A stretch of DNA of 64,000 nucleotides from CAKRJP01 sp963658085 (GTDB lineage Bacteria; Bacillota; Clostridia; Lachnospirales; Lachnospiraceae). The stretch is taken from positions 16,731-80,730 of the forward strand of contig CAVKOU010000008.1 of NCBI GenBank assembly GCA_963658085.1, written 5' to 3'. Positions 49,056 to 58,021 of this stretch are shown piece after piece. The translations under genes and the position numbers were made by a program. How positions within the stretch are numbered: position 1 is the stretch's first letter; each line of letters starts with the position of its first letter. Under the pieces are notes generated by a model. The model searched no databases. It worked only from the letters and a program-made list of their open reading frames with translations, and was not told where the DNA came from.

Positions 49056-49997
49056 TTAGATACTTGTCTTTCTAATGTTTGTGTCTAACAGACGGTTGAA
49101 TCCCAACCAGTCGTTGCTCTTTTTCTCTTTGAATAATTCTGTAATCGTCTGCAGCCTCGCATCGGCACAGTCTGCGAAGTTCAATGCAAATGCTTCCGCA
49201 AGGGCAGGTTTTTTCGGCGATCCGAATTCCAGTTCTCCATGATGTGCCACGATACAGTGCTTTAATTCACTGGCAAGTCTTGGAGGAAAATCCGGAATAT
49301 TTCGAATAGCCTCATCCATCATCTCCACACCGATAACGATATGTCCCAAAAGCTGTCCGTCATCGGTATAATCATTGGATGGAAAAGCAGATAGTTCTTT
49401 TGTTTTTCCAATATCGTGACAAATTGCTGCCGCATACAAAAGATCTTTATTCAAAATACTGTAGGCTCCAGCCATGTACTCACAGAATTTTACCACACTG
49501 AGAGTGTGCTCTAAGAGTCCTCCCACAAATCCATGGTGCACAGTCTTTGCCGCAGAATGTCCTTTAAAAGTCTTAATAAACTCTTCATCCTTCACAAAAT
49601 AGTATTCTACTGCTGCCTTAAGGTATGGATTCTCAATCTGCTTCACGTAAGCCATAAGCTGTTGCCACATAGCCTCCGGATCCTTCTCTGTAGCCGGCAT
49701 ATAATCAGAAACCACATACTCCTCCTCTGAAGCCTTGCGAATCTGTTTAATATTTAATTGAAGGTTATTGTTATAAGTAATAACCTCTCCGTAAACTTCG
49801 ATAAAATCCTTTTCATCATAATCTGCGATTCCGCCGGAGTTTGGATCCCATACCTTACCGTCTAAGGTTCCGGTCTTATCCTGAAGCACCAGGTTATCAT
49901 ATGGTTTTCCATTCCTGGTTTCCGCCGAACGCTTGGTCTTACACATATAGATATTTCTTATGGTCTCTCCGTCTCTTAATGTATCGATATATCTCAT
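49056..49997 (-). CDS. yhaM: 3'-5' exoribonuclease YhaM
   Basis: A 313-residue protein with an N-terminal OB-fold (LRDGETIRNIYMCKTKRSAE, about 5-24) and a C-terminal HD domain: KTVHHGFVGGLLEHTLSV, AAICHDIGKTKEL and HCIVAHHGELEFGSPK. YhaM trims RNA and single-stranded DNA from the 3' end and sits next to or upstream of rRNA-related genes. The ATG at 49997 begins MRYIDTL. Confidence 0.93.
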   Translation of the reverse strand: MRYIDTLRDGETIRNIYMCKTKRSAETRNGKPYDNLVLQDKTGTLDGKVWDPNSGGIADYDEKDFIEVYGEVITYNNNLQLNIKQIRKASEEEYVVSDYMPATEKDPEAMWQQLMAYVKQIENPYLKAAVEYYFVKDEEFIKTFKGHSAAKTVHHGFVGGLLEHTLSVVKFCEYMAGAYSILNKDLLYAAAICHDIGKTKELSAFPSNDYTDDGQLLGHIVIGVEMMDEAIRNIPDFPPRLASELKHCIVAHHGELEFGSPKKPALAEAFALNFADCADARLQTITELFKEKKSNDWLGFNRLLDTNIRKTSI

Positions 49998-50091
49998 GAT
50001 GTTTTAAATCCTCATCTTTCTATTCTATTTTTTCTAAATCTAATCTTTTCTGGTTTTTCTATTTTAGTTTACTCTTTCTTCTATTTTCTCT

Positions 50092-51438
50092 TTATTTCTC
50101 TCCAACCGTAACTGTGAATTTCACATTCACATATCCATTGGTTCCCTTGCTCTTTCCGGAAATCTTGACCTTATCTCCCACGGAAAGTTTTAACAGAGCT
50201 CTGCGATAGTCTTCCATAGAGTCAATCTCAGTATCTCCGATAGCAGTAATCACATCGCCACTTCTGATTCCTGCCTCCATGGCCGGGGCATCTGCAATTG
50301 TCTCCTGCACATAAACCCCTTTCGGAACTCCCTGGGCTTCGATTTCTTCTGTAACCGTAATTCCACGGATTCCAATATAAGGGATACTCTGTCCGTTGGA
50401 TAAGGCTTCTATTATTTTCTTTAAATCAGAAATTCCATAGCCTGTCACCAGGTTCATGCTGGACTGATCTGATACGCTCTGATCGATAATACCTACCACT
50501 TCTCCGTCCGCATTTACCATAATACCGCTGCCATTGGTAGCCGCTCCGATGTCAGTGCAAATAAGCCTGTAAACCCCATCTGCCTTCGTGACGGTATTCT
50601 TATTAGTGGATACGGTACCAAATCCCATGGCTCCTGAATATCCAAAGGGATTTCCCAATACAATAATGGCATCTCCCTTCATAGCTCCCGATGTGGTACC
50701 TAAAGTTGCCACCTGAATCTTATTCCAAGTGCTATCGGAAATGTCTTCCTGCTTTACTCCATAGATTCCAAAGCCCAAAGAGCCATCCTTTTTTTTCAAA
50801 GTTGCCTCCGCTACCGTTCCGTCGCAGAAGGTAATCCGGATGGGTCTGGAATCTGTTATGATCTCCGTCTTTCCAAAGATTAAAAGTTCTTTCCCATTGT
50901 CTGCTACAATTAGTCCTGCGGTATCATTTTTATCATCATAGTTTGAGGATGTCAAATTCTCTCCCTCTTCTATACATAAAATATCCACCACGGATTTAGA
51001 AGCCTCATTCCCCACCTCTGTTAACGAGGTCTGGAGCTGTCTGTAACTATCTACGGTAAGCTCATCCTGCTTTTCCTGAGACTGCTCCTCTGCCTGTTTC
51101 GTCTCATCTGTATCTGAGCCCTGACCCTCCACAGAAGAATCATCATCATTTTCTGACTCTTCTTTTGGAATCTCCACGATTACTTTCCCATTCTTCAGTC
51201 TGCCATCTAACCAGGCTTTCGTGACGCAAAAAGTAGTGCTTGCCACGACACCGAAAACAAGCCCTAAGATTATCACTCTGGTAATGTCTTTCTTCCCTTT
51301 TTGCTTCTTATCCTGATCCTTTATGGTCTCCTGCACAAAAGAATATTCATCCCTAGATTCTTTGATATCTTGCTTCTGTGAATCTTTCTCATATGAATCA
51401 TTCTTTTGCGGATCCTTCTTTTCATTCCGATCTTTCAT
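50092..51438 (-). CDS. HtrA-like membrane protein with degenerate protease domain
   Basis: A 448-residue protein: a cytoplasmic Lys/Glu/Asp-rich N-terminus (about 1-50), one membrane helix (about 54-74), an acidic linker, a trypsin-like domain (about 140-345) and a PDZ domain (about 355-445; GDVITAIGDTEI). The Ser slot is Ser304 (TNGSGIM instead of GNSGG). The His slot, normally NHVV, reads LLIFGKTEI, and the Asp slot, normally TDLAVL, reads GSLGFGIY, so the triad appears lost. The ATG at 51438 has AGGAG upstream. It may sense or bind substrates rather than cut them. Confidence 0.85.
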   Translation of the reverse strand: MKDRNEKKDPQKNDSYEKDSQKQDIKESRDEYSFVQETIKDQDKKQKGKKDITRVIILGLVFGVVASTTFCVTKAWLDGRLKNGKVIVEIPKEESENDDDSSVEGQGSDTDETKQAEEQSQEKQDELTVDSYRQLQTSLTEVGNEASKSVVDILCIEEGENLTSSNYDDKNDTAGLIVADNGKELLIFGKTEIITDSRPIRITFCDGTVAEATLKKKDGSLGFGIYGVKQEDISDSTWNKIQVATLGTTSGAMKGDAIIVLGNPFGYSGAMGFGTVSTNKNTVTKADGVYRLICTDIGAATNGSGIMVNADGEVVGIIDQSVSDQSSMNLVTGYGISDLKKIIEALSNGQSIPYIGIRGITVTEEIEAQGVPKGVYVQETIADAPAMEAGIRSGDVITAIGDTEIDSMEDYRRALLKLSVGDKVKISGKSKGTNGYVNVKFTVTVGEK

Positions 51439-51722
51439 GGGCGGACTCTCCTTAGAATGCCTTCTAAATATAAGCATTCTTCCTATCAATTCAAAAAAGA
51501 GTTACTCACTATCCCTTTCATTATACTCTACAAGCAAAAACATTCCAACCGCTAATCTTTTAGTTTTGGCTTCCAATTCCAGATTCCATCATTTATTAAA
51601 AATGAAATTCGTGCTATGATACTGATGCTAGAGTTGAATCTTCTTTTTTAGAAGGTTCGTGCAAGAAAAGCCGAAAAATTCATTATTCCGGCACCAATGT
51701 AAGCATAAAAGTGAGATAAAAT

Positions 51723-54107
51723 ATGAATAAAAAGACGTTAACTAAATTAGAATATGATAAGATCATCAATTTATTGATTGATCAGGCCTCCTCCTTCAGT
51801 GGCAAGGAGAAGTGCCGTAAGCTGAAACCGAAAACGGATATCAGCGAGATCAATCGAATGCAGGAGGAAACGGCGGCCGCCTTTACCCGGATCGTTAAAA
51901 AAGGACACTTATCCCTTAGTAATTGCAATCCTGTAAATGAATCCCTACGTCGCCTGGAGATTGGCTCCACCTTAGGAAGCGGTGAGCTTCTTCGTATCTG
52001 TAAGCTTTTGGAAACTGCGGGACATGCCAAGACCTATGGTCGAAGAGACAATAACGATACGGACAGAGACTGCCTGGACCCGTATTTCGAAGAATTAGAG
52101 CCTCTTACTTTGATTTCCACCGAGATCAACCGCTGCATTTTAGCGGAAGACGAGATCAGTGATGATGCAAGTCCGGAGCTTAAAAGGATTCGCCGCTCCA
52201 TGGGACAGATCAACGACAAGGTTCACAGCACCCTGTCCGGTTTGGTAAATGGATCCCTTCGCTCTTATTTACAGGATGCCATTATTACCATGCGCGGGGA
52301 TCGCTACTGTATTCCTGTAAAGGCAGAGTATCGAAGCCAGGTCCAGGGTTTAATCCACGATCAGTCCTCCACCGGCTCCACACTCTTCATCGAGCCTATG
52401 GCCATTGTGAAATTAAATAATGAATTAAAGGAACTTTACGCCAAGGAGCAGGAGGAAATCCAGGTTATTTTGGCTCGTTTAAGTTCCGATGTAGCAGATT
52501 ATACAAACACCATCCGCACAGATTATACTCTGCTTTCCAATTTGGATTTTATTTTCGCCAGAGGAAATCTTGCCTTGAAAATGAACGGTTCTAAACCCAT
52601 CTTTAATACCGAAGGAAAAATTCATATACGAGAGGGTCGTCATCCTTTGATTGATCCTAAGAAAGTGGTTCCTATTACCATTACTTTAGGTGATACCTTT
52701 GACCTTCTGATTATTACAGGTCCTAACACCGGTGGTAAAACGGTTTCTCTAAAAACCGTAGGGTTATTTACCCTGATGGGCCAGGCCGGTCTTCACATTC
52801 CGGCACTGGACCGCTCAGAACTTGCAGTTTTTAAAAATGTTTTCGCAGATATCGGAGATGAACAGAGTATCGAGCAGAGTCTTAGTACCTTCTCTTCTCA
52901 TATGACCAATATCGTATCCTTCCTAAAGGATGTGGACGAAGATTCCCTGGTGTTATTTGATGAGTTGGGAGCAGGAACGGATCCTACCGAGGGTGCTGCC
53001 CTGGCTACTTCCATTTTGAATCATCTGCATGAACGGGGAATACGCACCATGGCCACCACTCACTACAGTGAGCTAAAGGTCTATGCCCTCTCCACTGCCG
53101 GCGTGGAAAATGCCTGCTGTGAATTTGACGTAGAAACCCTGCGGCCAACCTACCGGCTCTTGATCGGTATTCCGGGAAAAAGTAATGCCTTTGCCATTGC
53201 CGGAAAGCTAGGAATCCCTGACTATATCATTGAAGAAGCCAAGGGACGCCTCACGGAACAGGAAGAATCCTTCGAAGATCTTCTGACAGACCTAGAGACC
53301 AGCAAGCGCACGGTTCAAAAAGAACAGGAAGAGATTGCCGCCTACAAACGGGAATTAGAGGCCTTAAAATCTCAGACCAAGAAAAAACACGAGCAACTGG
53401 AGAAGCAAAAAGAACGAATCCTACGAGAGGCCAACGAGGAAGCCCACTCCATTTTGGCGGAGGCAAAAAAAGAAGCCGACGAGACCATGCGAAATTTCCA
53501 CAAATTCGGAAAGAACGGCATCGACGCTGCAGCCATGGAACGGGAAAGAGAACGCTTGCGCCAAAAGATGAAGAAAACCGAAAAAGGTATGCAAAGAAAA
53601 GTGGAACGACCAACAAAGGAACACAAAGCTTCCGACTTCCACTTAGGAGATTCCGTAAAAGTTCTCAGTATGAACGTTACAGGCATTGTAAATTCCCTGC
53701 CTGATTCCAGAGGAAATGTGACGGTACAGATGGGAATTCTCCGTTCCCAGATTCCTATGTCTGATTTGCAAATCATTGAGGAGCAGCCTTCCTATGCCGC
53801 AGCCCAGACGAAAAAATCCGGCACCGGAAAAGGTAAGGTAAAGATGAACAAAGCCCTGTCTGTAAGTTCCGAGATTAACCTTTTAGGAAAAACTGTAGAC
53901 GAGGCAGTAGCAGAGTTAGATAAATATCTAGACGATGCTATTCTTGCTCATTTAACTACCGTCCGCGTGGTTCACGGTAAGGGAACCGGTGCTCTTAGAG
54001 CCGGCATTCACGAATACTTAAGACGTCAGAAAAAGCATGTCAAATCCTATCGTTTGGGCGCCTTCGGAGAAGGCGATGCCGGGGTTACCATTGTAGAACT
54101 AAAATAA
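51723..54107 (+). CDS. mutS2: endonuclease MutS2
   Basis: A 794-residue MutS-family ATPase. The N-terminal clamp and core (about 1-320), Walker A GPNTGGKT (about 335), Walker B VLFDELGAGTDPTEGAAL, and AMATTHYSELK-like TMATTHYSELKVYAL. A coiled coil (about 520-620, rich in Glu/Lys) leads to the C-terminal Smr domain with HGKGTGALR (about 755). MutS2 suppresses recombination and rescues collided ribosomes in Bacillus; the Smr domain nicks DNA or RNA. The ATG at 51723 is preceded by GTGAG. A hairpin (51635-51659) lies in the leader. Confidence 0.96.
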   Translation: MNKKTLTKLEYDKIINLLIDQASSFSGKEKCRKLKPKTDISEINRMQEETAAAFTRIVKKGHLSLSNCNPVNESLRRLEIGSTLGSGELLRICKLLETAGHAKTYGRRDNNDTDRDCLDPYFEELEPLTLISTEINRCILAEDEISDDASPELKRIRRSMGQINDKVHSTLSGLVNGSLRSYLQDAIITMRGDRYCIPVKAEYRSQVQGLIHDQSSTGSTLFIEPMAIVKLNNELKELYAKEQEEIQVILARLSSDVADYTNTIRTDYTLLSNLDFIFARGNLALKMNGSKPIFNTEGKIHIREGRHPLIDPKKVVPITITLGDTFDLLIITGPNTGGKTVSLKTVGLFTLMGQAGLHIPALDRSELAVFKNVFADIGDEQSIEQSLSTFSSHMTNIVSFLKDVDEDSLVLFDELGAGTDPTEGAALATSILNHLHERGIRTMATTHYSELKVYALSTAGVENACCEFDVETLRPTYRLLIGIPGKSNAFAIAGKLGIPDYIIEEAKGRLTEQEESFEDLLTDLETSKRTVQKEQEEIAAYKRELEALKSQTKKKHEQLEKQKERILREANEEAHSILAEAKKEADETMRNFHKFGKNGIDAAAMERERERLRQKMKKTEKGMQRKVERPTKEHKASDFHLGDSVKVLSMNVTGIVNSLPDSRGNVTVQMGILRSQIPMSDLQIIEEQPSYAAAQTKKSGTGKGKVKMNKALSVSSEINLLGKTVDEAVAELDKYLDDAILAHLTTVRVVHGKGTGALRAGIHEYLRRQKKHVKSYRLGAFGEGDAGVTIVELK

Positions 54108-54225
54108 GAGGCAATTTGCAGCTTGCACATAACTATCAACAATCGTAACTATTCAGAACACAGTTTTGCATAGCTTCGAATAATTACCAACAAACAACAT
54201 ACAATATTTAGAAGGGAGTATTCCC

Positions 54226-54930
54226 ATGAACAAACAGAAAATTTTAATTGTAGATGACGACGAAAATATCGCAGAGCTTATTTCTCTCTATCTCACCAAA
54301 GAGTGTTTCGACACCAAGATGGTCTATGACGGAGAATCTGCTCTCGTTGCCTTCGACACCTATCAGCCAAATCTGATCCTTTTAGATCTGATGCTTCCGG
54401 GAATGGATGGCTATCAGGTCTGTCGGGAACTCAGAATGCGCTCCAACGTCCCTATCATTATGCTCTCTGCAAAAGGGGAAGTTTTTGATAAGGTATTGGG
54501 ACTGGAACTTGGGGCCGATGACTATATTATGAAACCCTTTGATTCCAAAGAAATGGTAGCAAGAGTCAAGGCAGTCCTAAGACGCTACCAGACAGTTCCG
54601 GATCCGGTCACGCCTGTAGAACCTACCGGAAAATATGTAGAGTATCCGGGAATTGTAATTAACCTTACCAACTACACGGTAACCTTAGACGGAGAACGAG
54701 TAGATATGCCGCCAAAGGAATTGGAGCTTTTATATTTCCTTGCCTCCTCACCGAACCAGGTCTTTACCAGAGAACAGCTTTTGGATCAAATCTGGGGTTA
54801 CGAATATGTAGGAGATACCAGAACCGTCGATGTTCACATTAAGAGAATCCGTGAAAAGCTGTCTGAACATGTCGGATGGAGTCTTGCCACTGTCTGGGGT
54901 ATTGGTTACAAATTCGAAGTAAGCCAGTAA
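54226..54930 (+). CDS. OmpR-family response regulator
   Basis: A 234-residue response regulator. The receiver domain has VDDDENIA, the phosphoacceptor in LLDLMLPGMDG (Asp about 53), and KPF at about residue 105. The C-terminal winged helix (about 130-230) has PPKELELLYFLASSPNQVFTREQLLDQIWGY (in parts) and TVDVHIKRIREKL. The ATG follows AGAAGGGAG. The sensor kinase gene is next and starts a few bases later. No target genes can be named; the direct repeat upstream of the ABC operon is one speculative target. Confidence 0.94.
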   Translation: MNKQKILIVDDDENIAELISLYLTKECFDTKMVYDGESALVAFDTYQPNLILLDLMLPGMDGYQVCRELRMRSNVPIIMLSAKGEVFDKVLGLELGADDYIMKPFDSKEMVARVKAVLRRYQTVPDPVTPVEPTGKYVEYPGIVINLTNYTVTLDGERVDMPPKELELLYFLASSPNQVFTREQLLDQIWGYEYVGDTRTVDVHIKRIREKLSEHVGWSLATVWGIGYKFEVSQ

Positions 54931-55011
54931 CTAGTGCATCGTTTACAAAATAACCAGCCTATGATTCGGCTAATTATTTATAAAACGATACCACTAGGGA
55001 AAGATGAATTT

Positions 55012-56427
55012 ATGAAAAGCGCACTCTACCTAAAATTTATCCTAATCTATATTATTTTCGGCTTTATCAGCATTTTTGTGGTGGCCACCCTGACCTGTGG
55101 TCTGACTTCTAATTTTTTAGAAAGCAGTACCGCCAGTTCCATGTATCAGGATGCCACCCTCATCGCTAATAATTACCTGCCGGAATATTTTAACGAGGAA
55201 CTTTCTTTATCCTCCGTGCATCTTCAGCTGTCTGCCATGAAGGATCAGTTTCATGCCGCCGTTTGGTTCGTAGACAACGAGGGAAATATGATCAGTTCTT
55301 CTCATGCTGAGGATTACCCAAGTACCCCCACCGTTATCGATGATTTTGATCCATCGGAAGCCAGCGGAGATTTGTATATCACCGGAAATTATCATGACTA
55401 TTTTGATAAAGAAGTCATTTCTATCATTACTCCCGTAATTAGGGAGTATTCTCCGGAAGGTTACCTGATCATTCACAAATATGTCGCAGATCTTACGGAT
55501 ACACTGGACGGCTATATGTTTATCGCCTATATCAGCCTGGCATTGATCTACGTCCTGTCCTTTGTGATTCTTCTTGGCATACATTTTTTCATTTATCGAC
55601 CTTTAAGAAAGATCACAGAAGCCGCCACCCAGTATGCCTCCGGAAATCTGGACTACGAGATTCCGGTAAATACCCAGGATGAAATTGGATATTTGTCTGC
55701 CTCCTTAAATTATATGTCCGCCCAACTTCGGGACATGGAGGAATACCAGAAATCCTTTGTGGCAAATGTATCCCACGATTTCAGATCCCCCCTCACCTCC
55801 ATCAACGGTTATGTAAAGGCTATGGTGGATGGTACAATTCCACCGGAATTGTATCCTAAGTATCTGGATATTATCCTTTTTGAGACGGAGCGATTAACGG
55901 ATCTGACCAGGGATCTTCTGACCCTGAACGAATTTGATACCAAGCATCTACTCTTAAACCGGGAAAACTTTGATCTACATGAAATGATTAAGCATGTGGT
56001 ATTCAGTTTCGAAGGGACCTGCAAGGAAAAGAAGATTACTGTGGAGCTTATTTTGGCTACGAAAAATCTGTCCGTCTATGCAGATCAAAGAAAGATCCAA
56101 CAGGTTCTTTACAACCTGTTAGACAATGCCATCAAATTCAGCGAACCGGAATCTACCATTACCATAGAAACCACAGAGCGGGGAGACAAAGTCTACACCT
56201 CTGTGAAAGACGAGGGAATCGGAATCCCAAGAAGTTCCTTGAATAAAATCTGGGAGCGATTCTACAAATCCGATTTATCCCGCGGAAAAGACAAGAAAGG
56301 CACCGGCCTGGGGCTTTCCATTGTAAAAGAGGTCATCCAGACCCACGATGAAAACATCACCGTAGTCAGCACAGAGGGCGTTGGCACAGAGTTTATCTTT
56401 TCCCTTCCAAAATCCTCAAATCAGTAA
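55012..56427 (+). CDS. sensor histidine kinase
   Basis: A 471-residue kinase: membrane helix (about 9-31), external sensor domain (about 35-165) with two hydrophobic flanks, second helix (about 170-195), HAMP (about 200-250), HisKA with the phospho-His in NVSHDFRSPLTSI, and HATPase with NLLDNAIKFSE, DEGIGIP, GTGLGLSIVK. The start is placed at 55012 (MKSALYLKFIL); a GTG at 54934 in the same frame is an alternative because no strong ribosome binding site is visible at either. It pairs with the response regulator just before. Confidence 0.93.
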   Translation: MKSALYLKFILIYIIFGFISIFVVATLTCGLTSNFLESSTASSMYQDATLIANNYLPEYFNEELSLSSVHLQLSAMKDQFHAAVWFVDNEGNMISSSHAEDYPSTPTVIDDFDPSEASGDLYITGNYHDYFDKEVISIITPVIREYSPEGYLIIHKYVADLTDTLDGYMFIAYISLALIYVLSFVILLGIHFFIYRPLRKITEAATQYASGNLDYEIPVNTQDEIGYLSASLNYMSAQLRDMEEYQKSFVANVSHDFRSPLTSINGYVKAMVDGTIPPELYPKYLDIILFETERLTDLTRDLLTLNEFDTKHLLLNRENFDLHEMIKHVVFSFEGTCKEKKITVELILATKNLSVYADQRKIQQVLYNLLDNAIKFSEPESTITIETTERGDKVYTSVKDEGIGIPRSSLNKIWERFYKSDLSRGKDKKGTGLGLSIVKEVIQTHDENITVVSTEGVGTEFIFSLPKSSNQ

Positions 56428-56443
56428 TCTATTTTCCAAAACG

Positions 56444-56476
56444 AAAAAGGGGCTATCCTGCGATAGCCTCTTTTCT
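56444..56476. terminator. bidirectional terminator between convergent genes
   Basis: AAAAGGGGCTATC and GATAGCCTCTTTT pair around CTGC; TTTTCT follows on the plus strand and TTTTTCG on the minus. Confidence 0.9.
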
Positions 56477-57896
56477 AATACATTACTGCCTGAATAGCAT
56501 CTTCTTTATAATTATCTTTTGTCACCCAGGTATATCCTGTGTTGACAACGGCTTCATTCGCCATATCCAGAGCTGCTCTTGCAGCTGCTATGACAGAAGC
56601 ATATCCCATTCCAAATGGATTCTGTAATACAACTCCATCAATGGTTCCCTCTTCCAATGCAGTTTTTACTTTATCATTTACATCAAATCCCATGGTTACA
56701 AGATTCTCTGTATCTATTTCATTTCGATCCAATCCTGACAACACCAGATTCATCACTTCAGAATTTGTAGCATAAATTCCCTTAGCATTTGGATGTTTTG
56801 CGAAGATATAATCTATAACATTTTCTTCTGTGATATCACTGGCCTGAATCTTTGGAGCTTCTTCTGTTCCCTGCGCAGATGCATCTGTCGCGGTGCCATC
56901 TGTGGAGCTAACTGCGGTGCCATCTGTTGCACTCGTTGCAGTGCTGCCTGTTGCACCGGCTGTGTTGCTGGCTGTGACACCGGCTGTGTTGCTGGCATCT
57001 GCCGCATTGGAGGTACTCTCTGATGTGCTGGCAACCGTTGTCTTCGAAGAATCGGAAGACTCCGTGGTCCATGCATCCGTGTTGCTTCCGTCTCCGGTAT
57101 AAGTCTTTGTCTCCAGATCATAGGTTCCGGCATTGATCTCTTCTGCTACCTTCTCCTTATATAGATCTAATCGATCCATAGCATAGGTTTCAACGATAGA
57201 TACTTCCGGATAAGCTGCCTTAATTTCATCGATAAATGACAGGGTGCGGTCGATAGCTGCCTGGGATTTGGAATCATGAGAAAATACTAAGACTTCTCCC
57301 GTTTTTTCCAGAGCCTCTCCCATTTTATCTGCCACCTCTTTGCCGGCTGCCTGATTATCTGTAGCAACAGAAGCCATGACTCCGTCATAATCCGTTCCGG
57401 AATCATAGGTCACTATCGGAATATTATTTTCTGTCGCAAGATCAAACTGTACCTCACAGGCCTTAATATCCGCCACAGAAATAGCCACAGCCTCCGGATA
57501 TCTGGAAAGCTCCTCATCCAAAATATTTACCTGCTGGTCCACATCATCGGCCTTGGCCGGCGCGTTAAATGTGGCCTTCACCTTATCACTGCCCTCATAT
57601 CCAAGCTCCGCATTGATGTCTGCAACGGCCTGTTTGATCCCTTTCTGGATCTCCTTCCAGTATGCATCATCGCTTCTCTTTCCGATGATAGAAAGGTAAG
57701 TTCCCTTCTCTAAATCTAAGCCATAGACATTGTTATAGGCTGTAGGATTGATCAGATCCAGTTTCCCCTGATATTCCGGCTCCTGCACTTTTGCCTTTGT
57801 GGATTCCTCCTCCACACCGGAACTACTTCCTGCGCATCCTGCAAGAGCCCCTGTCATCATGGCAAAGGCAACTGCAACTGCCATGGATTTTTTCAT
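56475..57896 (-). CDS. sugar ABC transporter substrate-binding lipoprotein with internal insert
   Basis: A 473-residue periplasmic-binding type I protein. The ATG at 57896 has AAGGAAAAG upstream. The signal peptide has a lipobox LAGC (Cys about 21). The first half (about 65-255) has LSIIGKRSDDAYWKEIQKGI, DSGTDYDGVMASVATDN and ETYAMDRLDLYKEK; the second half (about 355-470) completes the fold with GIYATNSEVMNLVLSGL and VVLQNPFGMGY. Between them about 90 residues (about 260-349) of Thr/Ser/Ala/Gly, with repeated NTAG and TDGTA units, interrupt the domain. Substrate unknown; no permease is next to it, so it may work with a distant one. Confidence 0.83.
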   Translation of the reverse strand: MKKSMAVAVAFAMMTGALAGCAGSSSGVEEESTKAKVQEPEYQGKLDLINPTAYNNVYGLDLEKGTYLSIIGKRSDDAYWKEIQKGIKQAVADINAELGYEGSDKVKATFNAPAKADDVDQQVNILDEELSRYPEAVAISVADIKACEVQFDLATENNIPIVTYDSGTDYDGVMASVATDNQAAGKEVADKMGEALEKTGEVLVFSHDSKSQAAIDRTLSFIDEIKAAYPEVSIVETYAMDRLDLYKEKVAEEINAGTYDLETKTYTGDGSNTDAWTTESSDSSKTTVASTSESTSNAADASNTAGVTASNTAGATGSTATSATDGTAVSSTDGTATDASAQGTEEAPKIQASDITEENVIDYIFAKHPNAKGIYATNSEVMNLVLSGLDRNEIDTENLVTMGFDVNDKVKTALEEGTIDGVVLQNPFGMGYASVIAAARAALDMANEAVVNTGYTWVTKDNYKEDAIQAVMY

Positions 57897-57901
57897 AATC
57901 T

Positions 57902-57936
57902 TTTCCTTGATCTGATGATTCTTGATCTGATGATAC
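57902..57936. repeat. two 13-bp direct repeats before the binding-protein gene
   Basis: TTGATCTGATGAT occurs twice in the leader, at 57907-57919 and about 57923-57935. The spacer to dnaB is otherwise short. Confidence 0.7.
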
Positions 57937-58021
57937 TTTTGTAAATTCATGTTGATTGCAACTCCTAATTCCCTAAATCCCCTCAAATTTCAAACCTTGA
58001 TAACTATAAAAACAACTCTTT

